NCBI RefSeq assembly: GCF_003205835.1
Contig: NZ_CP029773.1
Span: 4,682,501 to 4,746,500 of the forward strand
Length of the DNA: 64,000 nt
Origin: Stenotrophomonas maltophilia
GTDB lineage: Bacteria > Pseudomonadota > Gammaproteobacteria > Xanthomonadales > Xanthomonadaceae
Reading direction: 5' to 3'
The translations under genes were made by a program, and so were the position numbers. The notes below the pieces were generated by a model that saw nothing but the letters and a program-made list of their open reading frames with translations, did no database searches and was not told the origin of the DNA. Below, piece after piece: positions 50,391-59,074 of the stretch (position 1 is the stretch's first letter; each line of letters opens with the position of its first letter).

Positions 50391-51013
50391 GGCGCACGCT
50401 CTTCGAGGATGCACGGGGCATCGACCGCGTGCGGCAGTACACCGCCAACAGGCAGGCCCGGCAGCGCGCTGGGGGCATGCGCGTCGCGCCACCACAGGCT
50501 GCCACGCTGCGCCCAGCACGTCTGCCACGCGACAGGGCCGGCCTGTCCCGGCCATGCCCGTGGCAGTTCGTGACAGGCGCTGTCCAGCGCATCCGGCAGC
50601 TGCAGCGCGCCCTGCCTCACCTGTGCCTGCAGCGCGTGCAGCGCGTCGAACCAGCACGCACAGGGAAGTAGCGGAGCCTGCATCGGGTCCTCAGTGGTCA
50701 GCGGCAACGCCAGCAGCAAGGGGAAGGCCCGGCCCACCCGATCACGCGATGGCGCCACCACGCCCGCCCAGCCCTGCACGTCGCAGAGCCCGGCGGCCAG
50801 AGCGAACGACCAGCCGTTGCCAGCCGTCCCGGCCAGCTGGGGATGACGGGACAACTGCAGGCTGGCATGCGCATCCCAGGCCTGCACGAGCGCATCGGAC
50901 AGGCGGCGCCGCGCGAAATCGCCGATACCAGGCAACTTGCCGTGGAAGCCAACCACCGGCGCCAGCGACGATGCATCAGCTGCCACAGCGGAACCGTGCC
51001 AGGTCGGCGTCAT
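50387..51013 (-). CDS. tagF: T6SS-associated protein TagF
   Basis: A ~208-residue TagF. The family start GFHGKLPGIGDFARRRL and the following QAWDAHASLQLSRH are clear, with GWSFALAAGLCD and the RVGRAFPLLLA motif typical of the family. In Pseudomonas TagF is a post-translational repressor of T6SS that works with the FHA protein. The start is uncertain: the ATG at 51013 overlaps tssM by 38 nt, while a GTG at 50986 would overlap by 11 nt. Neither has a good ribosome site. Confidence 0.88.
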   Translation of the reverse strand: MTPTWHGSAVAADASSLAPVVGFHGKLPGIGDFARRRLSDALVQAWDAHASLQLSRHPQLAGTAGNGWSFALAAGLCDVQGWAGVVAPSRDRVGRAFPLLLALPLTTEDPMQAPLLPCACWFDALHALQAQVRQGALQLPDALDSACHELPRAWPGQAGPVAWQTCWAQRGSLWWRDAHAPSALPGLPVGGVLPHAVDAPCILEERAP

Positions 51014-54000
51014 TGAAGGGATGGCGCAGGTTGCGGGCCTGCAGCGGCAGCGCCGTGGGGTGGCCACCGATGTCCAGATGCAGCACGTAGCGCAGATCCG
51101 AGCGCGCCTCCAGCATGCCCGCCTGCAACGCGCGGAACAGTGCCCAGTCGCCCTGGAACTGCAGCGCGCCCAGTGGCGTGCCGGCTGCGTCGAACGCCGC
51201 TACCGAAACATGGCCGGGAGTCGGGCCCGGCCATCGCACCGGCAGGCTGGCTACGGCGCCGGCGGTGTAGTCCAGCGTCTGTCCCTCGATATCGATCTGC
51301 AGCCGTGCCACGCCTTCATCCAGCTGCGGTGCCAGCAGGGTGAACTCGACCAGCGGCTGTTCGCCGCCACGGAAGTATTTCTGGCGGATCGCATCGGCCA
51401 GCTGCATGCGCGCCGGCAGCGCCGGGTCACTGCCGGGGGGGGCAACCTCTTTCCACCGCCAGGTGGGCGTACGCGTATCGAGCAGCGGCGCCAGGGTCTG
51501 CCGGAACAGGCCATCAAAACGCCCGCCGTTGCCGAACAGTTCGGCGAAATTCTGCAGCGGCGTGTCCTCGCTGGCACTGCGATCGAATGGATAACGGTGA
51601 CCGGTGAATTCACCACAGACCTGGCCCACGCTGGTGGCGACACGCTCGTCGAGCACGGCCTGGTCCTGCGCGCCGATGGCTGCGGCGCTCTGGCCGGTCA
51701 GCGCCAGCAACCAGGTCGAAACAGGTGGAGGCAGCTGCGCGGCCTGCTGCCTGGCCTGCTGCAGTCGGGTATCAACCGAGCCCGCCGCAGGGGGCGCCAG
51801 CAACCGCTCGCCCAGTTGCGCGAAGCTGGCCAGGGCCTGGTCAAGCGGCGTCGCGCCGGGAGCGCCCGCACACAGTTGGGCCAGTGCGGCGAAGTGATCG
51901 CTGATCGCTGCTCCGGCAGGGCGTGCGGCCGCCTCCCCCACGGCCGGTGCCAGTGCAGCCTGCAGCGCAGCGCCGCCGGCCCCTGCCCTGGCCAGCGCCG
52001 CCGCACCTACCTTGGCCTTCGCGGCATCTGCCGTTGCACGGGCCGCATTGCCGGCGGGCACACGCAGCAGATCCTGGGTCTGATCGCGCAGCAGCACCAG
52101 CAGCAGGCGCAGCGGCGAGGTCGGGCCTGCAATGCGTGCCAGCTGGGCGGAAGCCTCCGTATCATCAGCACCGGGTCGCAACTGCAGGTCGGCCAGCAGT
52201 TCATCCCAGGCCCGGATGTAGTCACGCTCATAGTGACGCAGGACCTGCTGTACCAGCCGCGCCCGCGCCAATGCGTCGATCCGTTGTGGGCCAAGCACCC
52301 AGTCATCGGCAACGAAGCGCGCAACGGCGTCGTCCACGCCTTCGCGGGCAAGCTGGGCAAACACGGGTTGCGTGTAAAGCGCCGGCCACGGCGACGACAA
52401 CGGTACGCCACTACGCCGCTCGAACGCGTCGGCCTGCAGGCCCAGCGCCTTGTCCAGGCGCAGCGTGGCAGGCTGCGCACGGGCCTGCAGGCTCAGGTCG
52501 CTGTAGACCAGCGTCGCCAGTTCCGCTGCACGCAGGCTGGCGCGCGCCTGTTCCACGCGCAGCGGATCAGGACGGATCGCGCGCAGCTGCCCCTTCGCAG
52601 CCAGCAATGCCGACAGCTGCGTGTCATAGGCGTCGGCCAGCACCGTGTCGCCGCCGAAACGGTGCCGTGCGTCGAGCCCGGCCAGCAGGCCGAGCTGCGT
52701 CGGCTGCAGGCGCGCAGGCTCGCCCAGCATCAGGTAGCCCTTCAGGTAGTAGTAAAGGCGCTGCGGATCGGACGCGCTGTCGCCAAGACCCTCGCGCAGC
52801 TGCGCGGCCACACCAGGCAACAGCGTCGCGTTGAGTTCGCGCAGGTAGGCCTCACGCAACGTCCGCTGCACGGCATCCCCCTGGTACAGGCCCCAGCGCA
52901 TGCGCCACGGCACCGGCTGCGTGGGGGCAGCAGCCGTCACCGCAGCGGCACTTGCCTGGCCTCGCTGCACCGCCCGCTCCAGATAGCCGCGCAGGTCGGT
53001 CGCTGCGCCCGGATCCGGCGTCTGCGGGCGCTGCTGCATCGCCTGCCGCGCCTGCAGCAGGTAGTCACGGTTGCCCTGGTAGCTGGCTGCCATCGCCGCC
53101 AGCCCTCCTGCAGACACCACCAGCACGGCAGCCTGGGCGGCCCAGTGCCAGCGCCGACGACGGCGCTGGGCCTGCGGCTGGAAGCCGGCCAGTCCGTGCT
53201 CGGGCAGCACCACTTCGCGCAGCAGCCGCTCGACGAAGAAGGTCCGTGGTGCAGCCGAAGGCGCAGGCGCGCGTGCTGCATCCAGGCCGAAGCTGCGTGC
53301 CACCGCACCGAGCATGCGGTCGATCGGCGTGCCTTCCTGCGTACCTGAAGTGAAGTACACCCCCCGCAGCAAGGGTGCGGGTGCGTAGGCATGCCCTGCG
53401 AAGGCGGACTCGATGAACTGCCGCGCGCTCTCGCCCAGAGCGGCGAACTGCGGCGGGAACGCGAGCAGCGCCGCGCGGCGGCCACGTTCGCGCTCATCGT
53501 GCAGGCGTTGCAGTACCCGCGCATTGAGCCGGTCCAGCAGTCGCGCATAGGCATCGGCGAAACTGCGCGCCGCGCTGCCATCGAGCGTCTTCTGCAACGG
53601 GAAGGTGGTGCCCCAGACCTGGCTGCGCAGGTCTGCACCCAGGTCGTCGAAGAACTCGCCGAACCCCGCCAGCAGATCGCACTTGGTCAGCACCAGGTAG
53701 ACCGGCACCTGCAGCTGCAGCTGCTCGGCCAACTCATCCAGGCGCTGCCGGATCGCACGTGCATGCTGCTCACGCTCGCCTGCATCAAGCTGCAGCAGAT
53801 CGGACAGGCTCATGCTGACCACGACGCCATTCAATGGGCGCGCGCGACGGTGGCGACGCAGCAGCTGCAGGAAGTCCCGCCACCCCGCCGCGTCCACCGT
53901 ACGGTCCGAATCCTGGGTGGTATATCGGCCAGCGGTATCGAGGAACACGGCCTGATCGGTGAACCACCAGTCGCACTGGCGGGTGCCACCCACCCCGCGC

Positions 54001-54461
54001 ACCGCATCGTTGCCAAGTCGTGCGGCCAGCGGGAACTGCAGGCCGGAATTCTGCAGCAGTGTGGTCTTGCCCGATCCAGGCGGGCCGATCAGCAGGTACC
54101 ACGGCAGCTGGCCGATGCCCCCCCCACGGCGCCGGCGCAGCAGGGCCAACGCCTCCTCGAAGCGGCGTTCAAGCTGGCTGCGCTCGCTGGCGAGGCGTTG
54201 CGCCGGGTCATCCCCCTGGCGCAGCGCTTCGCCCATGCGCTGCTCGCGGCGGCGCCGGCGCCAGCGGCGCACCAGCACGATCCCCAACACCGTCAGCACC
54301 AGTACCAGCAGCACCAGCAGCCGCGCCATCACGCCCGCCAGCGGTACGCGTCCGGCAATCGCGACCCAGGGGCCGCCGAACCACACCAGCAGTGCCAGCA
54401 GCAACACGCCGGCGGCAACCACCCAGTTCACCCGGCGCAGCGCGCCCATGATTGCCTGCAT
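50976..54461 (-). CDS. tssM: T6SS membrane-core protein TssM (IcmF)
   Basis: A 1161-residue TssM. Two N-terminal membrane helices (~13-30 and 41-64) are followed by a cytoplasmic domain with an intact Walker A at residues 126-134 (GPPGSGKTT), then a third helix near residue 430 and a long periplasmic part. The C-terminal region (about 700-1161) is the conserved TssJ-binding and scaffold region. With TssL it forms the trans-envelope core. The ATG is 3 nt after the tssL stop. An intact Walker motif suggests nucleotide binding. Confidence 0.93.
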   Translation of the reverse strand: MQAIMGALRRVNWVVAAGVLLLALLVWFGGPWVAIAGRVPLAGVMARLLVLLVLVLTVLGIVLVRRWRRRRREQRMGEALRQGDDPAQRLASERSQLERRFEEALALLRRRRGGGIGQLPWYLLIGPPGSGKTTLLQNSGLQFPLAARLGNDAVRGVGGTRQCDWWFTDQAVFLDTAGRYTTQDSDRTVDAAGWRDFLQLLRRHRRARPLNGVVVSMSLSDLLQLDAGEREQHARAIRQRLDELAEQLQLQVPVYLVLTKCDLLAGFGEFFDDLGADLRSQVWGTTFPLQKTLDGSAARSFADAYARLLDRLNARVLQRLHDERERGRRAALLAFPPQFAALGESARQFIESAFAGHAYAPAPLLRGVYFTSGTQEGTPIDRMLGAVARSFGLDAARAPAPSAAPRTFFVERLLREVVLPEHGLAGFQPQAQRRRRRWHWAAQAAVLVVSAGGLAAMAASYQGNRDYLLQARQAMQQRPQTPDPGAATDLRGYLERAVQRGQASAAAVTAAAPTQPVPWRMRWGLYQGDAVQRTLREAYLRELNATLLPGVAAQLREGLGDSASDPQRLYYYLKGYLMLGEPARLQPTQLGLLAGLDARHRFGGDTVLADAYDTQLSALLAAKGQLRAIRPDPLRVEQARASLRAAELATLVYSDLSLQARAQPATLRLDKALGLQADAFERRSGVPLSSPWPALYTQPVFAQLAREGVDDAVARFVADDWVLGPQRIDALARARLVQQVLRHYERDYIRAWDELLADLQLRPGADDTEASAQLARIAGPTSPLRLLLVLLRDQTQDLLRVPAGNAARATADAAKAKVGAAALARAGAGGAALQAALAPAVGEAAARPAGAAISDHFAALAQLCAGAPGATPLDQALASFAQLGERLLAPPAAGSVDTRLQQARQQAAQLPPPVSTWLLALTGQSAAAIGAQDQAVLDERVATSVGQVCGEFTGHRYPFDRSASEDTPLQNFAELFGNGGRFDGLFRQTLAPLLDTRTPTWRWKEVAPPGSDPALPARMQLADAIRQKYFRGGEQPLVEFTLLAPQLDEGVARLQIDIEGQTLDYTAGAVASLPVRWPGPTPGHVSVAAFDAAGTPLGALQFQGDWALFRALQAGMLEARSDLRYVLHLDIGGHPTALPLQARNLRHPFNDADLARFRCGS

Positions 54462-54464
54462 GGT

Positions 54465-55718
54465 TCAGTCCCCCGGCTGGAACAGGATGTCGACACGGCG
54501 ATTGCGTGCACGGTTGGCCGGCAACTGCGGCGGCGTCGCCAGTGGTTGCGAATCGCCCGCGCCGACGGTCTCGATCCGGGCGTGGTCGCGCAAGCCGGCG
54601 CCCAGCACATCGGCCACCGCCCGCGCGCGTGCAGCCGACAGGGCGTAGTTGTCCTTCCACAGCGCCGACCGCACGGGTTGGTCATCGGTATGGCCCACTA
54701 CCACCACCCGACCCCGCAGTGGATCGATCGCACGCGCGATGGCGGCCAACAGCGGCCGCTGCGCGGCCTCCAGCTCGATACCCCCCGAACTGAACATGGC
54801 CGCAGCGTTCAGTCGTATGCGGGCACTGCCGTCAGCGGCTTCGTCCACGCTGAGAAGGCCGGCACGCTCCTCCGCAGCCAATCGCTGCTTCAGGCCCAGC
54901 GCCGGTACCTGCACGGCCGCGTTCGGTACATGGCTGACCTGCAGGCCCATCCGCGCCGCTTCGGCATTGATGGGTGCCGCCAACGCATTCAAGCGCGCGT
55001 TCGCCCACAGGAACGCCACCAGCAGCACGCTGGCTGCAACCGCCACGCTGACCCACAGCGGCAGATGCCAACGGCCACGCCAGGTCCGCTCCGCCACGCC
55101 CTGCCAGCGCGGCGAAAGCTCTTCCGGCGGTGCGCCACGCTGACTGCGGATGCGGCGATACAGATCGTCCTGGATCGCCGACAGGCGCAGGCTGCCATCG
55201 GCCTCGATCTGGTAGCGGCCAGCGAATCCCATTGCCAGGCACAGGTACAGCAGCTCCAGCAGTTCCAGATGCCGGCCCGGATCCTGCAGCAGCCGTTCAA
55301 GGATCACGAAGAACTTGGCGCCACCATAGGATTCACCGTGGAAGGCGGTCAGCAGGGTGCGCTGGGCCCATCCGCTGCGTTCGCCCCACGGCGCGTTGAG
55401 CACGGCTTCGTCGACCACCGCACACAGCACGTAGCGTGCGGTCATCACCACATCGGCCGGATAGCGCGCTTCGCGCAGCCGTGTCTCCAGACGCCGGACC
55501 TGCAGCTCGGCCTGTTCCCGCAGGCGCGCAAGGTCAGGAACCTGCGCACTGTGGCGCAGCTGTACCGCCAGCAGCAGCAGCGGCGTTGCCGCCTGCACCA
55601 GCGGGTTGAGGCTGTCACCCAGGAACTCGCTGATCTCCGCGCGCGAATCCGGTGAATCGGCAGGCGGGTTGCCGGGCCGATCCTGCATCAGCGGATTGCG
55701 CATGTCCCGTGCGTTCAT
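54465..55718 (-). CDS. tssL: T6SS membrane-core protein TssL (DotU) with C-terminal OmpA domain
   Basis: A 417-residue protein. The DotU domain (~30-240) starts FLGDSLNPLVQAATPLLLL, and a single membrane helix follows (LWVSVAVAASVLLVAFLWA). The periplasmic part ends in an OmpA-type peptidoglycan-binding domain: VVVVGHTDDQPV, then NYALSAARARAVADVL and NRRVDILF. The added OmpA domain anchors the secretion core to the cell wall and removes the need for a separate anchor protein. It lies 3 nt downstream of tssK. Confidence 0.93.
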   Translation of the reverse strand: MNARDMRNPLMQDRPGNPPADSPDSRAEISEFLGDSLNPLVQAATPLLLLAVQLRHSAQVPDLARLREQAELQVRRLETRLREARYPADVVMTARYVLCAVVDEAVLNAPWGERSGWAQRTLLTAFHGESYGGAKFFVILERLLQDPGRHLELLELLYLCLAMGFAGRYQIEADGSLRLSAIQDDLYRRIRSQRGAPPEELSPRWQGVAERTWRGRWHLPLWVSVAVAASVLLVAFLWANARLNALAAPINAEAARMGLQVSHVPNAAVQVPALGLKQRLAAEERAGLLSVDEAADGSARIRLNAAAMFSSGGIELEAAQRPLLAAIARAIDPLRGRVVVVGHTDDQPVRSALWKDNYALSAARARAVADVLGAGLRDHARIETVGAGDSQPLATPPQLPANRARNRRVDILFQPGD

Positions 55719-55721
55719 CGG

Positions 55722-57059
55722 CTACCCCCGGATCGCCCACAGCTGCACACCCAGACCGGGAAACTCGTTGCCCAGATGCAGGGCCAGGCCACCGGCGCCA
55801 CGCAGCGCTCGCCACAAGGGCGACTGCGTTTCGAACTCGAAGTAGACGTGGCCGGCGTGGTAGGGAATCTGCCGCGGTGCCACCGCCATCGGTGCCAGCC
55901 CGATGCCCGGCAACTGCAGATTGACCAGATCACGGATCTGCTCGACGGGACCAATCTTGGCGGTCGACGGCAGGCGCCGCCGCAGTTCCTCGCTGGGCAG
56001 GTCCGCGCGCACCGCGAGCACGAACTGGGCATTGTCCAGCAGGCCGGGATCAGGGATCACCGCCACCCATACCCCGAACTTGCGTTCCTGTACCGGGATC
56101 GCCAGTGCAGTCTGTTCCAGCACCGCGCTGAGGCTGCCACGCAGGGCCGCAATGATCGGTTCGAAGCTCTCGCGCAGCGCTTCGTGACGGTAAGGGGCGA
56201 ACACCGGCGGGCGTTTCCCGGCTGCGGTGAACGTGCTCAGCTCGCCGGCCAGCGCCAGCAGCGCGCGATACAGTGCTTCCGGATGCAGCTGCGGCTGTGC
56301 CGCCCAGTGCGACAGCACCGGTTGCCAGCGATTGACCACCTGCAGCAGCAGGAAGTCGGCGATCTCCGCAGCGCCACCGCGATCAGTGACCGCTACCCGC
56401 GCCGCCAGCGCCTCACCGCGCTGATGCAACAGGCCCAGCAGTTCGACCAGGAAGGTTGCCAGTCGCGGCGACGACGCACTGGACGCCACGCTGGGAATGA
56501 AGGTCTCGTCGAGCACCACGCGGCGATCCGCCCGGGTTTCCACCACGTGCGCCACCGCGATCCGGGCCAATCCTTCCTGCGGTTGCGATTCGGGCAGCAG
56601 GCGCGCGTTGAGGCTGCCCACCTCCATCAGCACGCGCTCCTCCACGCTTCCGGATGCATCCAGCGCTTCACTTTCGCGCACCCGGTAGCGGTACAGCTGA
56701 TCACCGGGTGATTCAGGACGTCCCACATCCACCTGCGATGCCAGGCGCAACGGCAGGGTCAGGTAGATCGTCTGGTCGCGACCGTTGGGATTGAGGTCGA
56801 GTGCGGCCGGCAGTGGGTCATCGGCTGGCATCGCGAACGGCGTGCCATCGGGGAACACCCCGCGCGCACGACGCAGGCCGAGCTTGCCGACCGCCAGCAG
56901 GTCACTCTCCAGTTCCAGTTCGGTGAAACCCCAGGCGCGTGACGGCGGCTGCGCGACGCGCAGGTCGACGTAGCGCTCCAGGTAGCGCTCCTGTTGCTGC
57001 AGGTGCTGTGGCCGCAGGAACAGCCCCTCGCTCCATACGACCTTGTTGTTCTGGGTCAT
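55722..57059 (-). CDS. tssK: T6SS baseplate protein TssK
   Basis: A 445-residue TssK of normal length. The start VVWSEGLFLRPQHLQQQERYLERYV is the family signature, and GIGLAPMAVAPRQIPYH and the end RALRGAGGLALHLGNEFPGLGVQLWAI agree. TssK links the baseplate to the TssL/TssM membrane complex. It heads the compact tssK-tssL-tssM block, all with 3-nt spacers. A 127-nt gap separates it from the FHA gene upstream. Confidence 0.94.
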   Translation of the reverse strand: MTQNNKVVWSEGLFLRPQHLQQQERYLERYVDLRVAQPPSRAWGFTELELESDLLAVGKLGLRRARGVFPDGTPFAMPADDPLPAALDLNPNGRDQTIYLTLPLRLASQVDVGRPESPGDQLYRYRVRESEALDASGSVEERVLMEVGSLNARLLPESQPQEGLARIAVAHVVETRADRRVVLDETFIPSVASSASSPRLATFLVELLGLLHQRGEALAARVAVTDRGGAAEIADFLLLQVVNRWQPVLSHWAAQPQLHPEALYRALLALAGELSTFTAAGKRPPVFAPYRHEALRESFEPIIAALRGSLSAVLEQTALAIPVQERKFGVWVAVIPDPGLLDNAQFVLAVRADLPSEELRRRLPSTAKIGPVEQIRDLVNLQLPGIGLAPMAVAPRQIPYHAGHVYFEFETQSPLWRALRGAGGLALHLGNEFPGLGVQLWAIRG

Positions 57060-57146
57060 CCGTGCGGCTCACAGGTGGCGGCGGGACACGGCGCATGCGT
57101 GGGCGATGCGCGAACACGCCACGACCCCATGCGCCAGCTGCCCGCG

Positions 57147-57181
57147 ATTGTCGGCAGCAACACCGGTGTCGGCCCGACAAT
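57147..57181 (-). other. Inverted repeat between the FHA gene and tssK
   Basis: ATTGTCGG (57147-57154) and CCGACAAT (57174-57181) with a 19-nt loop, starting 6 nt after the FHA gene stop. There is no T-run. It could tune read-through into tssK or protect an RNA end; nothing else was seen in this gap. Confidence 0.45.
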
Positions 57182-57186
57182 TCGTC

Positions 57187-58476
57187 TCAGCCCGGGCGTG
57201 GACCACCGCTGCTGCGACTGCTGCGATAGCGAGCCAGCTGCGTTTCATAGGCCCGCGCGAACTCATCGCCGAACAAGCGGCGGAAGCAGTCGTCCGGATC
57301 CTTGACCATGCGCTGGAAGTTCTCGCGATAGCGGTCCCAGTAGCGTCCCTTGCCAGCGAACGCCAGACGGCGACCGTTGCCATCGGCCTCCTGCTCGATC
57401 CGGTCGGGACTGAAGTGGAACAGCATTGCCTCGTAAGCGGCGCGCATGCCAGCCAGCATGGCCATCTGGTGGCAGCGGATGTCATCGAAGGCATCATCGA
57501 ACGCCGCAGCGCCGCTGAGGAACGCACCACCGGCGGGCGCCGACAGCTTCTGCATCGCCTCCTGCGTGGTGGCCGCGAACTTCAGCGGGTTGTTCTCCGA
57601 ACGCTGGATCACGGTGACCGGAAGGCGGAAGGTGTTCTTGATTTCCGCACGGGCGCGCAGCACGTCCATCACCCCTTCCACCACGATCGCAAACACCCGG
57701 TCCAGATCTTCCGGCATCGCTGCCCCCGGCGTGCGGGCGGGGGCAGCGGCGGGCGACGATGGCGTTGCCGCACTGAAGTCTCCCTGGGTCAGATCCCAGT
57801 CGTCGGGCAACCGCTGCGTCGCCTGTACCGGTGCGGGCGGACGGAAATGATCGTGGCTGGCGGCGGCGTGGTGCCAGCCATCGGCGTCACTGCGCGGCGG
57901 TGCGGGCGCTGCTGCACTGGCGGGCAGCAGACGCAACGGATCCAGTTCGTCCTGCGGCGCCAGTGCCAGGTCCGCCACCATGGCATCCGGCGCTGCGGAG
58001 GCCCCTCCCGTCGCGCGTCCCCACAGCACGTCAAACGGATCCTCCAACACAGGCACGGCTGCACCCTCGTGCCGTGGCAGCGCGGCCACCACCACCTGGG
58101 TCAGGTCGGGATTGCCGGCGTCTGCGCCCGGCAGCGGCATCGACGATGGCCCCACGCTCTGCAGGCGGACATCGATCTCGAAACTGTCCAGCTGCAAGCG
58201 GTCACCATCGCCAAGTGCGGCCGGCTCGCCACGCACCAGCGCCTGGCCGTTGAGCAGCAGCCCGTTGGTGCTGCAGTCTTCGATGAAGTACATGCCGTTG
58301 AGGAAGCGCACCACCGCGTGGGTGCGCGACACACCCGAGGCAGGCAGCACCCAGTCACACTCGTCGGAACGGCCCAGGCTGCCCCCACCCTGCATGAAGA
58401 CCTTCTGTGCCGCGGGCCCGAACTGCGCGGCCTGGCGGCCACTGACGGTCAGGATCAGATTGTGGATGGCATTCAC
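57187..58476 (-). CDS. tagH: T6SS-associated FHA-domain protein TagH
   Basis: A 429-residue protein. An FHA phosphothreonine-binding domain occupies ~25-95: GRSDECDWVLP, then GVSRTHAVV and STNGLLLNG. A Pro/Ala-rich linker follows, and the last ~190 residues are the conserved T6SS FHA C-terminal domain (FDDIRCHQMAMLAGMRAAYEAMLFHFSPDRIE). It is the expected PpkA substrate/target (Fha) that triggers T6SS assembly when bound to phosphothreonine. It lies 55 nt downstream of the DUF6931 gene. Confidence 0.9.
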   Translation of the reverse strand: MNAIHNLILTVSGRQAAQFGPAAQKVFMQGGGSLGRSDECDWVLPASGVSRTHAVVRFLNGMYFIEDCSTNGLLLNGQALVRGEPAALGDGDRLQLDSFEIDVRLQSVGPSSMPLPGADAGNPDLTQVVVAALPRHEGAAVPVLEDPFDVLWGRATGGASAAPDAMVADLALAPQDELDPLRLLPASAAAPAPPRSDADGWHHAAASHDHFRPPAPVQATQRLPDDWDLTQGDFSAATPSSPAAAPARTPGAAMPEDLDRVFAIVVEGVMDVLRARAEIKNTFRLPVTVIQRSENNPLKFAATTQEAMQKLSAPAGGAFLSGAAAFDDAFDDIRCHQMAMLAGMRAAYEAMLFHFSPDRIEQEADGNGRRLAFAGKGRYWDRYRENFQRMVKDPDDCFRRLFGDEFARAYETQLARYRSSRSSGGPRPG

Positions 58477-58531
58477 AGCGGCGGTGCTCCGTCAGCAACG
58501 TCAACGTAGGCGTCATGGGTGGAACAGCGGT

Positions 58532-59074
58532 TCATCGCGCCGCGTCCAGCAGCGCCAGAGCCTGCTCGGCATAGCCACGCCTGCGTTGCTGGAAGGCCTG
58601 CGGCTGCTCGGCGGCAAGCAGGCCCAGCGCTGCGACGGCGGCGCACGCCACCAGATGGTCCGGCGGCACCACCACCACCGGTTGCCCCGCCGGTGCCAGA
58701 CTGCCCTCGGCCCAGCCGGCACTGGCTGCCAGCCAGGCACCTACGCTGCGGTAGCCACCCGCATTGGCGAACTCGAAGGCAGCACGGCGGTTACCTTCAC
58801 TGGGCTCGCGCAACCAGCGCTCGGCCAGCATGGCCCCCGCACGTGCTTCCGGCGCCAGCGTTTCACCACGTGCGCACTGGCACAGCCAGGCCACCACGTA
58901 GCGCTTGGGCAACAGGCGCGCGGCCAGCTGCAACGCAGCCTGCACGTAGCCGGCGTGCAGCAGCACCTGTACTGCCTGGGCCGGCGGCAGCCCGGGCGCC
59001 AGCACCGCGCAGGCCTGCGCGTCGATCTGCATGTCCGCACAGGCCTGCGCGACCGTATTCATGTGCATGCTCAT
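58532..59074 (-). CDS. DUF6931-type T6SS-associated protein
   Basis: A 180-residue, Ala- and Leu-rich helical protein (LHAGYVQAALQLAARLLPKRYVVAWLCQCAR; AGAMLAERWLREPSEGNRRAAFEFA). I recognise it as the DUF6931 type found next to T6SS genes; its role is unknown. It resembles a TPR-like adaptor. The start overlaps the vgrG stop as ATGA, so it could be a VgrG-linked chaperone, though this is inference. Confidence 0.78.
   Translation of the reverse strand: MSMHMNTVAQACADMQIDAQACAVLAPGLPPAQAVQVLLHAGYVQAALQLAARLLPKRYVVAWLCQCARGETLAPEARAGAMLAERWLREPSEGNRRAAFEFANAGGYRSVGAWLAASAGWAEGSLAPAGQPVVVVPPDHLVACAAVAALGLLAAEQPQAFQQRRRGYAEQALALLDAAR

Noticed and set aside
57147..57181. Intrinsic terminator before tssK
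   Set aside because: The inverted repeat has a long loop and no T-run, and tssK still belongs to the same functional locus, so it was listed only as an inverted repeat.
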